Source of the DNA: Paraglaciecola psychrophila 170
GTDB taxonomy: Bacteria; Pseudomonadota; Gammaproteobacteria; Enterobacterales; Alteromonadaceae
Assembly: GCF_000347635.1 (NCBI RefSeq)
Contig: NC_020514.1
Span: 4,464,001-4,528,000 of the forward strand
DNA: 64,000 bases
Reading direction: 5' to 3'
Shown: positions 38,209-48,147 of the stretch, piece after piece
Layout: every line of letters starts with the position of its first letter
Position numbering within the stretch: position 1 is the stretch's first letter
The notes under the pieces: generated by a model
The model's database searches: none
What the model saw: only the letters and a program-made list of their open reading frames with translations
Told to the model about the DNA's origin: nothing
Translations under genes and position numbers: made by a program

Positions 38209-38829
38209 CCAATATTATTCGCCTAAAGTTCGACAAATACCAATCACTATAAACACAGTAAAACTATTGACCAAAAGCTGGTAGTTATACATTTGGCTTG
38301 TCACTTGAGGGTCGTAATGGTTTGACGTCCAAAATCCTTATGGATGATCACATAAGGTCAAACTTTTGGGTACTTGCCATTTATTTGATAATAAAAAGAC
38401 ACAAAAAACTCTGCTGGTGATCTCACAGGTTATAACAGTATCAGCTGCGTTGTCACTCCTGATATATAAACATTATCAATACTTTTAGCGATCAACTTTG
38501 CATCGCCAAGCATTAATTTCACCACATGGTTTGATTACTCAGCTTACTTATGCAAATACACATCAAAGGCTGCTTTGAGCTTTGAGTTCAACTGGCGATT
38601 CATCTTTATTATCAATATTTAGAGTGTTTAGGTTATGTGCCATGTAGCCAATAGCTCACATGTGATTTAAAGCGTTTTTGTACTTCAACACACTTTAATA
38701 ACAGACGGCCACAAGGACAGACATTGCTTATATAAACTGTCACTCGTCAGTCTACAATTCTCAATCCACACATATTACGTAGTTCAGGTATAGACTTATC
38801 CTTTTTTTAAAATGGTTGGCATTAAACCT
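38209..38829. other. Non-coding stretch upstream of moxR
   Basis: About 620 bp. Holds the moxR promoter on the minus side. No intact gene. A minus-strand 26-codon frame starting ATGGCACATAACC near 38645 has no recognised family. Confidence 0.4.
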
Positions 38830-39331
38830 GATGTGGCCAACTCCATTAAGCTGAATTTGTAAAACGCTTGGCAGTATTATTGGCCCTAAATCTCGATGTG
38901 CCACCTCATTTATTGGAATTAGGAATATTAGAAACCAGTGCACTGAGTGACATCAACTATATTATATCGACCATGCAAGCTAACATTGACCTTGGTGTAC
39001 ACTTTACTTTGGATGATTTTGGTACTAGGTACTCCTCCCTTACCCATCTCAGACGCTTTCCAGCCAGCCTGATAAAATAGACCAGAGTTTTATACGATAT
39101 ATGTTAATCAACGAGGATGACTTAGCCATTGTTTTGGGCGTTGTCAGGATAGCGAAAACATTTCAACTTGAGGTGATTGCTGAAGTGGTAGAAATAATTG
39201 AGCATGGTACTGTTCTATCGCAACTAGGCTTTGAATTAGCTCAAGGTTACGATATTTCAAAACCGATGCCTGCTATACATAATCCGCAATGGCTGGAAAG
39301 TTGGAAGTCTGATATAACTTGGCGACCATAA
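38830..39331 (+). pseudogene. EAL-domain (c-di-GMP phosphodiesterase) remnant
   Basis: The C-terminal half of an EAL domain: PPHLLELGILETSALSDINY, FTLDDFGTRYSSLTHL (DDFG motif kept, the following Gly replaced by Arg), then in another frame IDQSFIRYML, IAEVVEIIEHGTV (EGVE degraded to EVVE) and ELAQGYDISKPMP. The frame breaks at the AAAA run 39074-39077, where one missing A turns AAA-ATA-GAC into AAA-TAG. The EAL motif and all N-terminal domains are gone. It is plainly inactive. Confidence 0.8.
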
Positions 39332-39414
39332 ATAATGAGGTTTAGAATCTAAAAAACGTGAGACCTATTCGAATGTTCATTGTTTTTAGCAAAAGTGTGG
39401 TTTTCTTAGTCAAG

Positions 39415-39448
39415 AATAATATCTGCTTTTTGAAAAGCAGATATTATT
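39415..39448. repeat. 34-bp near-perfect palindrome (16-bp arms)
   Basis: AATAATATCTGCTTTT and its exact reverse complement are separated by 2 bp. It lies 70 bp downstream of the last cyanophycin-operon gene. It may serve as a bidirectional terminator or mRNA-stabilising stem; it is AT-rich and lacks a T-tract, so a classical terminator is not certain. Confidence 0.6.
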
Positions 39449-39518
39449 GTAACAATAGTTAATGTTAACAAACCTGAATATCAACAATTTCAAGAGTGAT
39501 CAAAATCTACAGCTTGAG

Positions 39519-41219
39519 TTAGTTGACCTTATGACTAACTGATTGGGTCAGGTATTCATGCACTTGTTCTCTATCTGACAATACAAATAACAACACTACA
39601 TCACCGGGTTGCGCAAAATTCATAGCTATTTTCGCACCTGCTAATGGATCAGCAGCATTTTGTATTTTGTCTGAGGAGATCAATTGCTTACAAAGATATT
39701 CATTAACAATTTTCGGCACTTCACCTATCTCGCGGCCGCGCAAATAGTGCTCTAATTCAGTGACAATATATAAACTCGCATCTAACTCGGTGACTGCGTA
39801 AGTGAGATTACGAATTTCGTCGTCACTTCTGTCCCCAGCGTGGCTGAACATGGCTATTTTACGTTTAGCAGGCAATTGATTAATGGTTTTTACCACAGCT
39901 CGCATACTGTGTTCATTGTGGGCAAAATCGACTAACACCTTGATGCCGTTAACATCATAGATATTACCTCTTCCGGGGTTATCTTCTGCGTTACTACCGA
40001 AATCCTTTAAACCCACTCTAATCGCATCTGTTGGTAGATTAAGGGCTTTAGATAATCCAACCACACCTAATGCATTTTGCACATTGTGCTGAGCAGCACC
40101 ATTGAGCGTCATAGGGACTTGTTCTAATGATGCGATGTTTTCTTCTACGTTACCTATGGCATACACAATATGATTATTACGCATAAATACTGCTGCGCCA
40201 CCTGTTTTCAAATGGCTTTGAATCAAAGCATTGGATTCGTCTGTGCTGTACCAACAAATTTTATTATCGAGCTTTAATCCTTGCTCAATGACAAGTGTGT
40301 TATCGGCGTTCAATACTAATGTACCTTTCGCATCGAGCCCCTTAGCGACCACAAACTTTGTTTCTGCTAATTCTTCAACTGTATTGATACCGTATTGACC
40401 CAAATGATCGCTGGCAACATTGGTAATAAGCGCCGCAGCAACTGAATTAATGGGTAAACCTCTTCTTAATATTCCCCCCCGCGCTACCTCTAAAAATGCC
40501 AGCTCAGTGCGTGGGTCTCGGAGTAACATCCTGGCACCACCGGGACCTGAATAGTCCCCAGTATCAATAATGTTATCTCCCACTCGAATAAAATCAGTAG
40601 AAGTGACCCCAGCCACAAAACCAGCGGCTTTAGCGATGTGCGACGCCAAACGAACACTGGTTGACTTGCCATTTGTGCCAGTTATGAAAGCGCTTGGTAT
40701 GTCTTTATAGTGTTGCCACTGAATCCCTTTCAACTCAGGCAATTCACGCACCGGCCAAGTGTGTGATGATTTACCCATACCTAGGCTGACATCGTCGTCA
40801 TCGGTTATGCAACTCACTCCATGTTTATGCGCTGCTTGCATAAGCGCAATAAGCGCAGGGTTGAGTTCTTCAGCAAGCTCAACATGTAATTCACTTAGGC
40901 GTTGTTGCCAATAGGGTTCGGCTTCGTTTTTTAGTTCAGCCACACCACAATACCAAGCCAACTCAGCAAGATCGCAAGCACAATAAAGGGCATCCATAGG
41001 GGCGCTAAGGGCTAAGTTTGCCCCTTCACTATGCAGCCGATAAGTAGTTTGCTGTTGCCAACCAAACTCTGTTAGCAACGTTTCAACCCACTTTTGCCAA
41101 ACATCCACAACTTTGTGCTTATCGATGCCTTCAATCACCACATCAAGAATGGCACCGGGGTGATCCCACATTAGGTTAGGACCCGTTAAACGCCTTGCTT
41201 CTTCTAGTTCTAATCGCAT
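39519..41219 (-). CDS. Mur-ligase-family protein, cyanophycin-synthetase-like, without ATP-grasp domain
   Basis: A 566-aa protein with a central ATP-binding P-loop FITGTNGKSTSVRLA (about residue 180) and the Mur-ligase C-terminal domain (VDFAHNEHSMRAV, FSHAGDRSDDEIR). It resembles the C-terminal half of CphA. The first 170 residues are distinct and carry no ATP-grasp. It probably adds an amino acid to an aspartyl carboxylate in cyanophycin or a related polymer. The ATG at 41219 is preferred (GAGGA about 11 nt upstream), 15 bp past the cphA stop. It is the last gene of the operon. Confidence 0.85.
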   Translation of the reverse strand: MRLELEEARRLTGPNLMWDHPGAILDVVIEGIDKHKVVDVWQKWVETLLTEFGWQQQTTYRLHSEGANLALSAPMDALYCACDLAELAWYCGVAELKNEAEPYWQQRLSELHVELAEELNPALIALMQAAHKHGVSCITDDDDVSLGMGKSSHTWPVRELPELKGIQWQHYKDIPSAFITGTNGKSTSVRLASHIAKAAGFVAGVTSTDFIRVGDNIIDTGDYSGPGGARMLLRDPRTELAFLEVARGGILRRGLPINSVAAALITNVASDHLGQYGINTVEELAETKFVVAKGLDAKGTLVLNADNTLVIEQGLKLDNKICWYSTDESNALIQSHLKTGGAAVFMRNNHIVYAIGNVEENIASLEQVPMTLNGAAQHNVQNALGVVGLSKALNLPTDAIRVGLKDFGSNAEDNPGRGNIYDVNGIKVLVDFAHNEHSMRAVVKTINQLPAKRKIAMFSHAGDRSDDEIRNLTYAVTELDASLYIVTELEHYLRGREIGEVPKIVNEYLCKQLISSDKIQNAADPLAGAKIAMNFAQPGDVVLLFVLSDREQVHEYLTQSVSHKVN

Positions 41220-41233
41220 TATTCGAATCTTCC

Positions 41234-44050
41234 TCAATCAGAATCTTCGTCATGTTCAACCACTAAACGCACACCGCGCTCATCATGTACCAGCGATTCA
41301 CCTGCGTTTAATTCAAACTTATGCTCTACGTGTTCAAACAGTTTTTCAGGGAAATCTTGAGAAGGTGTTTCATCTTGATTATCTTGACCTGCGTCGCTAT
41401 TAAAATGCACTATCTGTTTCCAACAGCGAGTAATGTTATCGCCCAAAATAATCAGTAAATCACCTTTTTTACAATCTTTTAGACCTTGCTCGATAGCCTC
41501 TTCTTCAGCTGGGATAACTTGGATGTTATCTTCATCGATACCGGCATCCAGCAGTGTTTGTTTGAGAATTTGAGGCACTTCATCATGACCACGTCCTCGT
41601 CTGTCATCGTCAGCTTTACAAATGAAAGTATCGAAACCTTTGGCAGTAATATTTGCCACGGCTAATATATCTTCATCTCGTCTGTCTCCCGGCATCGCCA
41701 TCACAATACGGCGTTTCCCACTCACATCTAAGCGTTTTGCTAAGTCGGTAATCGTAGCGATTGCAGCTGGATTGTGGGCGTAATCGAGTATCACTTTGAA
41801 CGGTAGTTCATCGTAAATATTGAGTCGACCAGGCGCCTGATAGAATGACGTATTGAAAATCCGTAAACCTTGACGAATATTTTCCAGCGAGGTGTCAAAA
41901 CTATAAGCAATTGCCGCGGCAAACATGGCATTTTGCACATTGTGCAATGCCTTACCTTCAACCGTGGCTGGAATTAAATGAGTCCAAAGTAAAGGTATAT
42001 GAGCGCCTTTATCATAAATGGTGATCATGTCGCCGTTAATGCCTTTTTCGAGTACCGCTGCCATGCCACCGCTGCGAATATGTTCGCGCACTAAGCCATG
42101 ACCTGAGTCCATAGTTACATAACATATACGCTCGGCTTCACAGAAATCAGCCATCTGTAAACACAGATGATCATCGGCATTCAACACCACTACATCTTTC
42201 GCAACTTCAACCACAACACGTTTAATTTGTGCCAATTGCTCTACTGTATTTATACCCCTTTGTCCCAAATGATCAGCAGTAACATTAATACAAGCGCCAA
42301 CATTACAAGTGTTATAGCCTAAACCACGCTTGAGAATACCGCCACGCGCTGTTTCCATAATGGCAAAATCAACGCTAGGGTCACGCAATACAATTTGTGC
42401 AGCAGTGGGTCCTGTCATGTCTCCTTTAACCGTTAAATGTCCGTCAATATAAACACCGTCTGTAGAAGTCATACCCGTAGTAAATCCAGACGATTTCATG
42501 ATGCTGGCTAACATACGAGAAGTGGTGGTTTTACCATTAGTCCCGGTAATAGCCGCAATAGGAATGCGCGCCTTACTGCCAACAGGAAACAACATATCGA
42601 TCACTTTTCCAGCGACATCTCTGGGTGTGCCTTCACTTGGTGCCACATGCATTCTAAAACCGGGCGCAGCATTACATTCGCAAATACCGCCACCAATTTC
42701 TTTATACGATTTGCTGATGTCGTCGGATAAAAAGTCCACTCCACCTACGTCAAGACCGATGGCCTTGATAGAGCGTACTGCCATATCTCTGTTGTCGGGA
42801 TGCACCATATCTGTGACATCAATAGCTGTGCCGCCTGTAGATAAGTTCGCTGTAGAGCGTAAAAAGAAAACCTGGTCTTTGTCTAATATGGTTTGTTTGT
42901 TGTAGTTTGCTTCATCCATCAAGCGTTCTGCTTGGCTATCTAGTTCCAATCGAGTTAATACTTTTTCATGGCCTATGCCGCGACGCGGATCTAAGTTAAC
43001 GATGTCGACCAGCTCTTCAATACTACTGCTACCATCACCCACTACATGACCGGGAACACGTTTAGCAACCGCCACTAGTTCATTATTTACAACTAACATT
43101 CGGTGATCGTAACCCGTTAAAAAGCTTTCTATTAAAATAGCTTTACTGGTGCCGTGTTTTTGCGCTTCATGATAAGCGGTGATGACCTCTTCATCCGTTG
43201 TGAGGTTGATACTGACCCCTCGCCCGTGATTGGCATTTAAAGGTTTAACGACCACTGGAAAACCAATTTTATTAGCTGCCCTGGCGGCTTGTTTTTCGCT
43301 ATATGCCATCATCTGTTGAGGAACGGGCAAACCTAAATCGTTGAGTAGGTTATGAGTATCTTCTTTGTCGCAAGAAATTTCTACTGCGATGTGTTTAGTT
43401 TCACTGGTGATGGTGGCTTGGATACGCTGTTGGTATTTACCGTGCCCAAACTGCACCAAACTGTATTCGTTTAGTCTAAGCCATGGAATATTGCGCTGTT
43501 CTGCTGCAGCCACTAAAGACCCGGTACTGGGGCCAAATTCTTTTCGTTGAGCCATGCGAACAAAACTACGAAGCTCATCGGTAAAGTCAAAATCATCCTC
43601 AATATTTGCTTTAATGACTTGTTGCACATTGGCAGGCATCAGATGCGTTAATAAACGCATCCCTAAAGAGCCAGCCTCTAGACCCACGTCTCTTTGATGA
43701 TATTGATAAACAACGTTGTAACAACCTTCTTTCTTCAAACTTCTGGTGCGTCCAAAATTGACCGGTGAGCCAGCTAAGTTTTGTAATTCAAGGGCAACAT
43801 GTTCCCAAATATGTCCTATCCAAGTCCCCTCATCTTCTTTCAACCGCTTGATGAAGCCGCCTTCTTCACCATATGAACAACCATGGCTTTGCAATGAAGG
43901 CAACGCTTCTATCAACCCATCAATAAAACCCGTGCCCAATTTTACCGAAGGCCATTGCTCGAGCTCACCAATATCAATTTGATAACGAATTACAGGAAAA
44001 TTAGCGTAGATGTTAGGACCAACATACACATTTTTGCTAAGTATTTTCAT
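41234..44050 (-). CDS. cphA: Cyanophycin synthetase
   Basis: A 938-aa enzyme that polymerises Asp and Arg into cyanophycin (multi-L-arginyl-poly-L-aspartate) using ATP. It has an N-terminal domain starting KILSKNVYVGPNIYANFPVI, an ATP-grasp domain from about 210 to 480 (VVKPLNANHGRGVSINL; EIGGGICECNAAPGFRMHVA), and a Mur-ligase domain with GTNGKTTTSRML at about 503 and LDYAHNPAAI. The C-terminal 60 residues are acidic. The product forms cytoplasmic granules for nitrogen storage. It lies between cphB upstream and the second Mur ligase downstream. Confidence 0.95.
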   Translation of the reverse strand: MKILSKNVYVGPNIYANFPVIRYQIDIGELEQWPSVKLGTGFIDGLIEALPSLQSHGCSYGEEGGFIKRLKEDEGTWIGHIWEHVALELQNLAGSPVNFGRTRSLKKEGCYNVVYQYHQRDVGLEAGSLGMRLLTHLMPANVQQVIKANIEDDFDFTDELRSFVRMAQRKEFGPSTGSLVAAAEQRNIPWLRLNEYSLVQFGHGKYQQRIQATITSETKHIAVEISCDKEDTHNLLNDLGLPVPQQMMAYSEKQAARAANKIGFPVVVKPLNANHGRGVSINLTTDEEVITAYHEAQKHGTSKAILIESFLTGYDHRMLVVNNELVAVAKRVPGHVVGDGSSSIEELVDIVNLDPRRGIGHEKVLTRLELDSQAERLMDEANYNKQTILDKDQVFFLRSTANLSTGGTAIDVTDMVHPDNRDMAVRSIKAIGLDVGGVDFLSDDISKSYKEIGGGICECNAAPGFRMHVAPSEGTPRDVAGKVIDMLFPVGSKARIPIAAITGTNGKTTTSRMLASIMKSSGFTTGMTSTDGVYIDGHLTVKGDMTGPTAAQIVLRDPSVDFAIMETARGGILKRGLGYNTCNVGACINVTADHLGQRGINTVEQLAQIKRVVVEVAKDVVVLNADDHLCLQMADFCEAERICYVTMDSGHGLVREHIRSGGMAAVLEKGINGDMITIYDKGAHIPLLWTHLIPATVEGKALHNVQNAMFAAAIAYSFDTSLENIRQGLRIFNTSFYQAPGRLNIYDELPFKVILDYAHNPAAIATITDLAKRLDVSGKRRIVMAMPGDRRDEDILAVANITAKGFDTFICKADDDRRGRGHDEVPQILKQTLLDAGIDEDNIQVIPAEEEAIEQGLKDCKKGDLLIILGDNITRCWKQIVHFNSDAGQDNQDETPSQDFPEKLFEHVEHKFELNAGESLVHDERGVRLVVEHDEDSD

Positions 44051-44234
44051 AGACTAAGGTTTCCTGTTTAAGTTTGCTGAATTAAGATTACGTTGAAAAT
44101 GAATCGATGTATTATGCATCAATCTAATTTATAGAAAAACGCTGATAAGCGCCAATTTTTTTAGTTCGTTAAGAAAAATGATTAGTATGAAAGTGGCCAG
44201 AAAAAATATTGCTGGCCCATTTCATAGGAGGCGA
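44051..44234 (-). promoter_or_regulatory. cphB-cphA spacer with hairpin
   Basis: 184 bp separate the cyanophycinase stop and cphA start, the longest gap in the operon. GGCCAG (44195-44200) and CTGGCC (44212-44217) can form a 6-bp stem near the cphB end. It could be a partial terminator that uncouples degradation from synthesis, or a processing site. A cphA promoter may lie here. Confidence 0.35.
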
Positions 44235-45053
44235 TTATTCGATGAAGGCTTTTCGATCGTTAATGTTATAACGACTTCCGTTTGCCAATATATGCAATTT
44301 TAAGTTCAACAACGTCAGTGCATCTCCGCTGCGAGCTTCGGCCATAGATGAATGTTCTATATCCGACGGATCGATGACTGTAATAGCACCACTGCCCACT
44401 ACGGTAAATTCATTATCACCGTCGATAAAAGCGGCGGTATCTTCATCCAGTCCAAGGCCTAATAAAAACGGATTGTAAGACACAGCACTTAACAAACGTG
44501 ACAATCTATTACGTTCATTAAAATGTTGATCAACCACGATAGTATTAATCAGTCCCAAACCAGGTGCTAAGTTAACGCCATCTTCAGTAGGTACAATACC
44601 GGTATTACCACCGGTGATCATATGTTGCGACACAATAGCTGCACCCGCTGAAGTGCCAGCCACATGCACACCTTGAGCATTTAGCTTACGAATAGTCTGA
44701 GCTATGGGTGTGCCACCGAGAATAGTCGACAAGCGTAGTTGATTCCCCCCAGTAATAAATATGCCCGTACACCCTTCAAGTTGGGTGACGTATTCTTCTT
44801 TTTTAGCATCATTACGATCACTAATAGGCAACCAGTGGGTATTACCGGCCCCTAAATCTGTAAATAATTTTTGATATCGCTCACCCGTATCTTCTAACTG
44901 AGAAGCGGTAGGTACGATGCAAATATCAGCTTCACTACCACCACATAACTCAACAAATTTCTTTAAGATTTCAGGGTTATCTATTTTTTCTTCAGCGCCA
45001 CCTATGGGTATTACAAACCCACGTTGTTGCCCTTTAATATCTGGAGACGGCAT
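44235..45053 (-). CDS. cphB: Cyanophycinase
   Basis: A 272-aa serine peptidase of the S51-related family that cleaves cyanophycin to beta-Asp-Arg dipeptides. The nucleophile is Ser135 in GTSAGA. GGNQLRLS at about 102 and DQHFNERNRLSRLL carry the other pocket residues typical of cyanophycinase. It has no signal peptide, so it acts on internal granules. Its ATG follows the iadA stop by 2 bp (GAGGAATAA-aaATG), indicating tight coupling. Confidence 0.93.
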   Translation of the reverse strand: MPSPDIKGQQRGFVIPIGGAEEKIDNPEILKKFVELCGGSEADICIVPTASQLEDTGERYQKLFTDLGAGNTHWLPISDRNDAKKEEYVTQLEGCTGIFITGGNQLRLSTILGGTPIAQTIRKLNAQGVHVAGTSAGAAIVSQHMITGGNTGIVPTEDGVNLAPGLGLINTIVVDQHFNERNRLSRLLSAVSYNPFLLGLGLDEDTAAFIDGDNEFTVVGSGAITVIDPSDIEHSSMAEARSGDALTLLNLKLHILANGSRYNINDRKAFIE

Positions 45054-45055
45054 TT

Positions 45056-46243
45056 TTATTCCTCAAAGGTACCTTTTTTAACAACTTCTTTATTGTAGAT
45101 ATGCCAAACACCCTTTGCCATTACGTGGCTAATTCGGTTTTGTTTATCTAAAACGATTAAATCAGCATCCATACCGAGTGCTATTCGACCTTTAGTTTTA
45201 AAGTTCATAAGCGTTGCGACATTGCTTGTAAAAAAGGCTAAGCAATCTTGTATTTTTGTTCCTTGGTCTATCAACTGATAGAAAACATTGGTCATAGCAA
45301 TAGAATTAGCAAAATCCATTTTAGTCATATGACCCTGTTTATCAAAATTAGGCAGACAACCACCGCCATCTGAGCTAATGGTTAATTTGTCCTGCGGATA
45401 ATCACTGTTAATAAAGCGTAACAATGCGTCAGCTGGCTCGTAACCCACATCGCCGGTTTCAAATGCGGTGACATCAATCCAACAACCCTGCTTGGTTAAC
45501 TCGCACGCTTCCTCAAATAACTCTCTGCGCCGATTCACATGAGTCGGGTTAAAGGTTTTAGCAGGTATCTCGGACTGTGCTAACGCTTCGCGCACTAACT
45601 CTAGCCCACGCTCGCCGTCACCTAAATGCAAATGCACTATGCCTGCTTTACCGGTCATCAAACGCGAAACATGGGCCTCTGATGCCACTTTAAGTAATTC
45701 ATTCAGTGTGGGTTGAGACGAACGGTGATCACTGATGGCCAGCTCACCTACTCCCACAATTGGCTCAATAAAAACAATATCAGTTCTGATAGAGCCGGTC
45801 AGCGTAGTCGGCGGAAGATGATAACCACCGGTATAACAGTAGGCAGACAATCCCTCTTCACGTAATGAGTATACTTGTGCCAATAATGATTCGGTGCTTC
45901 GAGTGACATCATCGGTACCCAACAGCCCCACAGCAGTGGTGACACCTGCTTTAGTGAATTGACTTAAAGGCACAGCAGGCACACGAGTAGAAAAACCAGC
46001 TTCGCCGCCGCCGCCAGTAATATGAGTATGGGCGTCGATAAATCCGGGAATAAGCGCTTGGCCTTGCAAGTCTAATTCATCAACGGCCAGTAGCGAGTCT
46101 AAAACGGGTAAATCATCACCCATATACAGGATTTCTCCGCCACCAATCACAAGATGTTTAAGCCCAACCGAATCCGGAGCAAAAACATTGGCATTTTTAA
46201 GTAAAGTTATTGAACTAGCTGAAACCACAGAATGTACCGACAT
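45056..46243 (-). CDS. iadA: Beta-aspartyl (isoaspartyl) dipeptidase
   Basis: A 395-aa amidohydrolase-superfamily metallopeptidase. It has HxH in IPGFIDAHTHITGGGGEAG, the later metal His in GIVHLHLGDGERG, and the catalytic Asp in LTISSDGGGCLP. It hydrolyses beta-Asp-X dipeptides. In this context the substrate is the beta-Asp-Arg made by the adjacent cyanophycinase, giving free Asp and Arg. It is the first gene of the operon, divergent from the M20 peptidase pseudogene across 172 bp. Confidence 0.92.
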   Translation of the reverse strand: MSVHSVVSASSITLLKNANVFAPDSVGLKHLVIGGGEILYMGDDLPVLDSLLAVDELDLQGQALIPGFIDAHTHITGGGGEAGFSTRVPAVPLSQFTKAGVTTAVGLLGTDDVTRSTESLLAQVYSLREEGLSAYCYTGGYHLPPTTLTGSIRTDIVFIEPIVGVGELAISDHRSSQPTLNELLKVASEAHVSRLMTGKAGIVHLHLGDGERGLELVREALAQSEIPAKTFNPTHVNRRRELFEEACELTKQGCWIDVTAFETGDVGYEPADALLRFINSDYPQDKLTISSDGGGCLPNFDKQGHMTKMDFANSIAMTNVFYQLIDQGTKIQDCLAFFTSNVATLMNFKTKGRIALGMDADLIVLDKQNRISHVMAKGVWHIYNKEVVKKGTFEE

Positions 46244-46415
46244 ATAAAAAAGAAACAGAACCCTACGATTTTAAAGCACTCAAGACCGCTTAGCAAAGTG
46301 TTTGTATGCTAGATCAGAGGGTAAAATCAAGATAGAGGCCAATTAGTGACTGCAATTGAAGTTAATTACGTCTAGAGCAGATATTTGTTCTTTATTTATA
46401 CAATGGATTGCCAAC

Positions 46416-47747
46416 ATGATAAAAATCCTTTCTATCACAATATTGCTGTTAGCCTCTATGCCAACCCTAGCAGTAGGAGCAAAAGATTCTCCCCAGGCAA
46501 TAAAAGCCCTAGAAATTTACAAAACTATCATTTAGATCCCAACGATAGCTGGGCGTGGCAAGGTTCCTGAAATGGCCGCATACCTGGCAAAAGAGTTTCG
46601 TGAAGTCGATTTCAAAGATGAAGATATTCGTATTATTCCTAGTGGTGAAACAATCGGCATGATTGTTCGCTACCAAGGAGATGGCACTATTGATAAATCT
46701 ATTCTGTTACTGGGCCATATGTACGTAGTAGAAGCACTAGACATAGACTGGGACGCCCTTTTTTTTGGCCTCACTCAAGATGACAAATATTTTTACGGCC
46801 GCGGCAAAATCGACAATAAACTCGTTATTACCATGCTCTCGTCAACCTTTATACGTTTGAAAAAAGAAGGGGTTATACCTAACCGAGAGATATCCTTGGT
46901 TTTCACTGGTGATGAAGAAACCGGCATGATAACCACAAAAATTCTGGCCAATGAACGCCCAGAACTGGCAAAAGCAGAATATGCCCTTGACTCTGACGCC
47001 GGTGGTGGTGATCTCGATGCAAATGGCAAAGCCATAGCTTACCTAGTGCAAGCGGCAGAAAAAACCTATGTCAGCTTCGAACTCACATTACGCAACAAGG
47101 GCGGTCACAGTTCAAGACCCCGTCCCGATAACGCTATTTATGAACTATCAACAGCATTACTCAACATCAGAGATTACCACTTCCCCGTCATGTGGAGTGA
47201 CATGACCCGTGAGTTTTTCAAAGTATCAGGGGCTCAACTCGGTGGTAAACTAGGACAGGCAATGACAGCGTTTGCCGCTGACCCTAGCAATAAAAAGGCA
47301 TCCGACCGACTTGAAACAGAATCGTCATACGTTGGTACCACTCGTACCACTTGTGTCACCACCATGTTAACCGCAGGACACGCCGAAAATGCCCTGCCCC
47401 AATCCGCCACGGCCACAGTCAATTGCCGAATATTTCCAGGGGTAAGTGTTACACAGGTCAAACAAACATTACAAAAAGTAGTTGAAAATGACGCTGTTGA
47501 ATTTGTCACATTAGACTCACCAGTAGAAAGTCTCATGTCAGAATTGCGTGATGACGTTATGGCGTCAGTTAATAAAGCTGTTCGTGCACGTTACCCGAAT
47601 GTGCAAACTATTGCCTACATGGAATCAGGTAGCACCGACGGCATGGACTTTCGCAAAGCCGGCATTCCAACATGAGCTGTATCAAGTGTATTTTCGCGTC
47701 CCGATGAAATGTTTGCCCACGGCCTGAACGAACGACTGCCTATTTAA
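46416..47747 (+). pseudogene. M20-family metallopeptidase with two in-frame nonsense codons
   Basis: The ATG at 46416 opens a signal peptide (LLLASMPTLAVGA) and EIYKTII, then a TAG at 46533-46535. The same frame continues IPTIAGRGKVPEM and the full M20 domain: LLGHMYVVEA (the metal His-x-Asp region altered to HMYV), FTGDEETGM, and the lid domain. A second in-frame TGA at 47673-47675 cuts off the last 23 residues, which include the HGLNE metal-ligand His. The longest stop-free frame (46572-47675) lacks both signal peptide and the last ligand. Homologues are exported carboxypeptidase-like enzymes. Confidence 0.82.
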
Positions 47748-47750
47748 ACA

Positions 47751-47778
47751 TTTTATGATGGTCTTTTTATGATGGTCT
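47751..47778 (+). repeat. Two perfect tandem copies of a 14-bp unit
   Basis: TTTTATGATGGTCT is repeated twice without a gap just after the M20 pseudogene. It is probably a replication-slippage product. Confidence 0.7.
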
Positions 47779-47994
47779 TGATCACTGGAGTATCATTCTA
47801 AAAGAGCTAACGGGTAAATAGCCCCTAATTAGAACTGGGTTCAGATATGCAAAGGGCAAAAAATCTTTCAGAAGTTTACTGGCACTTCTTGCCCAAGACA
47901 GCCAACTTGCAAAAACACTTGTCGAGCACGCACAGCAATGACCTGAATAACCTGACGGAGGCTATTCAAGCTAGTTTGATGAAATAAATATAGG

Positions 47995-48135
47995 TTAGGG
48001 AAATTGAGCTTCCACAGTCCAATTACCATCAGGTTGTTTTTTCTTGGTGACCGTCGCTCCTTCACTTTCAAAGTCACCGACGAGTTGTTGAAGATCTGAT
48101 TCAGGGATATCTGTTAAACTTTCTGTACGTGGCAT
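47995..48135 (-). CDS. Small unrecognised protein, 46 aa
   Basis: An ATG at 48135 with AGGA 8 nt upstream opens a 46-codon frame with even codon use. The peptide begins MPRTESLTDIPESDLQQLVG and ends in QPDGNWTVEAQFP, a compact beta-strand-like tail. It is acidic at the N-terminus, has a Lys-rich centre, and carries no signal peptide. It lies 12 bp downstream of the lipoprotein gene and is likely cotranscribed. Similar tiny proteins seem familiar from marine gammaproteobacteria, but no function can be stated. Confidence 0.65.
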   Translation of the reverse strand: MPRTESLTDIPESDLQQLVGDFESEGATVTKKKQPDGNWTVEAQFP

Positions 48136-48147
48136 GTGTTATTCCTT

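Noticed and set aside
47673..47675. TGA in the M20 gene as a selenocysteine codon
   Set aside because: The position corresponds to an ordinary aromatic or other residue after GIPT in M20 enzymes, a second nonsense codon exists upstream, and no convincing SECIS-like hairpin follows the TGA.
47751..47778. Short tandem repeats as a CRISPR array
   Set aside because: Only two adjacent 14-bp copies without spacers; no cas genes anywhere in the window.
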